DNA of 64,000 nt from Siniperca chuatsi (Eukaryota; Chordata; Actinopteri; Centrarchiformes; Sinipercidae). The position numbers and the translations under genes are program-made. Where the stretch lies: positions 12,366,322 to 12,430,321 of the forward strand of contig NC_058055.1 of the NCBI RefSeq assembly GCF_020085105.1, read 5' to 3'. How positions within the stretch are numbered: the stretch's first letter is position 1; each line of letters begins with the position of its first letter. Under the pieces are notes generated by a model. It did no database searches. It was given only the letters and a program-made list of their open reading frames with translations, and was not told the origin of the DNA. Positions 63,001-64,000 of the stretch are shown here, in pieces.

Positions 63001-64000
63001 ACCACCGCTGCTAATGTCACAGCATGCAACACAACAGCCCTGAATTCCACCATCACCGTTGCTACTGACACAGCATGCAACACAACAGCCCTGAATGGCA
63101 CCACCACCGTTGCTACTGTCACAGCACGCAACACAACAGCCCTGAATGGCACCACCACCGTTGCTATTGTCACAGCACACAACACAACAGCAACCACCAC
63201 AAATGTATCTGTTTCTGGGACCACCGAGTCAGGTTTGTTATCACCTCAGCACTGTGCACCACTCTGTTGCAACATTTACATCATTATAGCATCATTATAG
63301 CATCCCCTTTAAATTCTGTTGACTGCAGCTGACAGCCAAGCCAGCGCACTGCTTGACCAGACCAGTGACGTGTCCAAACTGAACTCCAGCCAGGTGGATC
63401 AGCTGGTGTCTCAGCTGGAGAATCTTTTGTCAGGCCCGACCGTCAGCCTGGCGCTGGGAAACACCTCCGTCCACATTGTCAGCAATCTGCTGGGTGCTTC
63501 TCCTGAGACGCTGTCCAACTCCTCTGAGAGGTTACAGATTAATTTATTTGACATTCTCTAACATAGTGTGCACTGCTAAAGAAATCTGATGGCATAACTC
63601 AGGGGGCTCCAGACCTTTTTTGCACCTCAAACTGTTTTTATGGCCTCAGAGGTTTTGTACTGTTTGATGCTGAAATGTTGTGATAATGGACTTCAGTTCA
63701 AAGTAATTAGCACAAACATAACCAATAATAGCCCATAAAGATACATGTATATAATTATTCAGCTTTTTTTCATCGAATCATATCGCTTCCTCGAGGCCTG
63801 ACAGTAAATGTTCCGGAGTCTGGTACTGGTCTGCGGCTCAGGGGTTGGGAACCACTAGTATAACTGAATTGGCTCAACAAATATTAAAATTATTCTTATT
63901 TTGCACAACACCAATCCATTTCTTTTTTCATCAGGATTATAAGGATTGTCGATACAGTGGCATTGAAGCTGGTCCTTGAAAAAGAGGCGGAGACCCTCTT
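51586..64000 (+). CDS. Adhesion G protein-coupled receptor-like gene (ADGRG type), 5' part, 12 exons
   Basis: Exons: 51586-51631, 55908-55982, 60720-60779, 60879-60946, 61067-61107, 61214-61253, 62014-62048, 62154-62281, 62410-62530, 62700-63232, 63329-63530, and 63935 to the window end. All phases agree, giving 471 residues so far. Exon 1 is a signal peptide (MKTWLVVIFILLTPP). Exons 3-9 encode a Cys-containing domain I do not recognise. Exon 3 includes seven Asn in a row followed by CSCSAYC. Exon 10 is a Thr/Asn-rich mucin-like stalk. Exons 11-12 (VDQLVSQLENLLSG, VSLALGNTSVHIVSNLLGA, RIIRIVDTVALKLVLEKE) resemble the start of a GAIN region in ADGRG2/G4-type receptors. Near GABRR3 on human 3q lies ADGRG7, so it could be a relative of that gene. 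The GPS and seven-helix part are outside the window, so the family call is provisional. Confidence 0.65.
51632..53340. other. First part of intron 1 of the adhesion-GPCR-like gene
   Basis: No other in-phase exon was recognised here. The stretch around 52680-52860 is relatively complex sequence without a usable frame. Confidence 0.45.
53341..53560. repeat. Truncated copy of the Tc1-like miniature element
   Basis: It shares AGTAAACACAAAATGCAG, GAAAACAAAATCCAAACC and CCCCCTAAACCTAATAAC with 55400-55590, but both terminal repeats are missing. Confidence 0.7.
54079..54105. repeat. (TA)n microsatellite
   Basis: This is a run of TA units, with GTGTGT on its left. Confidence 0.85.
54331..54351 (+). 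other. Candidate 21-nt microexon in the adhesion-GPCR-like gene
   Basis: TTTCCCAAATCTGTGATACA plus G lies between a good acceptor (TTACTGTTTGCAG) and a good donor (GTAATG). It fits phase 1 on both sides, so it could be included without breaking the frame and would add V-S-Q-I-C-D-T. Use is unproven. Confidence 0.3.
54352..55324. other. Intron 1, later part
   Basis: Nothing is coding. An exon-like stretch at 54764-54838 is bounded by AG and GT but would introduce a stop. Confidence 0.45.
55327..55660. mobile_element. Tc1/mariner-type miniature element with TA duplication
   Basis: The terminal inverted repeats are about 37 bp with a few mismatches: CAGTGGTGTGCAAAAGTGTT at the left and the complement of AACAGTTTTGCAAACCGGTG at the right. 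They are bordered by TA on both sides (55325-55326, 55661-55662). It has no transposase. Confidence 0.75.
56296..56455. repeat. Partial copy of the fold-back element
   Basis: AAGGAAGAGTTCGACATTTT is followed by CTTGCTGAGAGTTAGATGAA and ATATGAAGCTACAGCCAG. Only the left half is kept. Just before it, an 18-20 bp word (GTATTCAGATAAAGGAA) is repeated about three times. Confidence 0.65.
56700..59975 (-). mobile_element. Dong/Rex6-like (R4-clade) LINE, broken by frameshifts
   Basis: On the minus strand, successive frames read as one polyprotein. First comes an N-terminal region (WLLRNPQSRLTAKQLV). Then a reverse transcriptase follows, with GPDRIHTYWLKKL, NYRPITCLSTTWKL, AWIDYKKAYDSVPH, QGDALSPLLFCIGLNPLS and the catalytic LDDIKLYAKS. 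Next is a C-x-x-H-x-C type motif near CKEAPETIQHITAGC. Last is a restriction-like endonuclease (RMVMANQPDIVVVDKQ, VVDVAIPSDGNI, KLEKYQGL). This domain order is that of Dong/Rex6 elements. At least five frameshifts or stops break it (for example near 59460, 58890, 58160, 57700 and 56870). It lies antisense in intron 2 of the adhesion-GPCR-like gene and is probably inactive. Confidence 0.85.
57760..57780. repeat. (TTA)n microsatellite inside the LINE coding region
   Basis: About seven TTA units read on the minus strand as a run of Asn after the motif SYVLPVIRYP. The expected LINE sequence is interrupted here. Confidence 0.85.
60049..60096. repeat. (AT)n microsatellite at the 5' flank of the LINE
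   Basis: About 23 AT units lie about 75 bp beyond the 5' end of the LINE coding region on the minus strand. Confidence 0.9.
60097..60719. other. End of intron 2 of the adhesion-GPCR-like gene
   Basis: No feature was recognised apart from the acceptor TTTGACAG at 60719. Confidence 0.5.
61254..62013. other. Intron 6 of the adhesion-GPCR-like gene
   Basis: This is AT-rich intron without a recognised exon or repeat. Confidence 0.5.
62815..63200 (+). repeat. 51-bp coding tandem repeat in the mucin-like stalk (about 8 copies)
   Basis: Each unit encodes 17 residues of the form A-R-N-T-T-A-L-N-G/A-T-T-T-x-A-x-V-T. Most copies hold two or three N-x-S/T sequons (NTT, NGT or NAT, NVT) plus many Thr for O-glycans. 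The last copy is degenerate. A long opposite-strand frame here is a shadow of the repeat. Confidence 0.88.

Noticed and set aside
62745..63224. 159-codon minus-strand frame opposite the mucin-like exon
   Set aside because: It is a Val/Ala-rich shadow of the 51-bp repeat. The plus strand has consistent splice sites and phase.

Overview
This is a teleost fish genomic window, most likely from a percomorph. Its genes are split into many short exons with GT-AG introns, it carries typical teleost hAT, Tc1-like and Dong/Rex6-type repeats, and its non-coding DNA is AT-rich with CA and TA microsatellites. No bacterial or organellar features are present. Exon ends were assigned by reading splice sites and checking that every junction keeps the codon phase. 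All gene models come from the sequence alone.

Layout: (1) 1-2.5 kb, plus strand: the 3' end of an unrecognised Pro/Ser/Lys-rich gene with about 17 copies of a 14-residue repeat and four SxIP-type motifs. (2) 7.8-23.0 kb, minus strand: a complete 16-exon coding set for phldb2 (LL5-beta), 1032 aa, ending in a PH domain. (3) 28.2-33.5 kb, minus strand: a six-exon B7-family gene, V-C-V plus transmembrane plus tail, 473 aa, best matched to HHLA2. (4) 36.6-48.0 kb, plus strand: a complete nine-exon GABA-A rho subunit, best matched to gabrr3, 471 aa. (5) 51.6 kb to the window end, plus strand: the 5' part of an adhesion-GPCR-like gene (ADGRG type). It has a signal peptide, a Cys-containing region made of small exons, a Thr/Asn-rich mucin-like stalk built on a 51-bp repeat, and the start of a GAIN-like region. 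The GPS and seven-helix parts lie beyond the window.

The relatives of genes 2-4 lie on human 3q11-q13 (PHLDB2, HHLA2, GABRR3), so this looks like conserved synteny rather than a functional cluster. Gene roles, as known for the families: LL5-beta anchors microtubule plus-end factors at the cortex, HHLA2 is a T-cell co-regulatory ligand, and GABRR3 forms ligand-gated chloride channels.

The non-coding DNA holds the less ordinary structures. These include a 221-bp duplication of gabrr3 upstream sequence into gabrr3 intron 2, bounded by a 67/75-bp direct repeat. A 445-bp fold-back element sits in gabrr3 intron 6 and has three relatives nearby. A TG tract lies just upstream of a phldb2 splice acceptor. 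A decayed Dong/Rex6-like LINE and an unusual in-phase 21-nt microexon candidate lie in the adhesion-GPCR-like gene. I found no RNA genes, CRISPR arrays or clearly new biological system.
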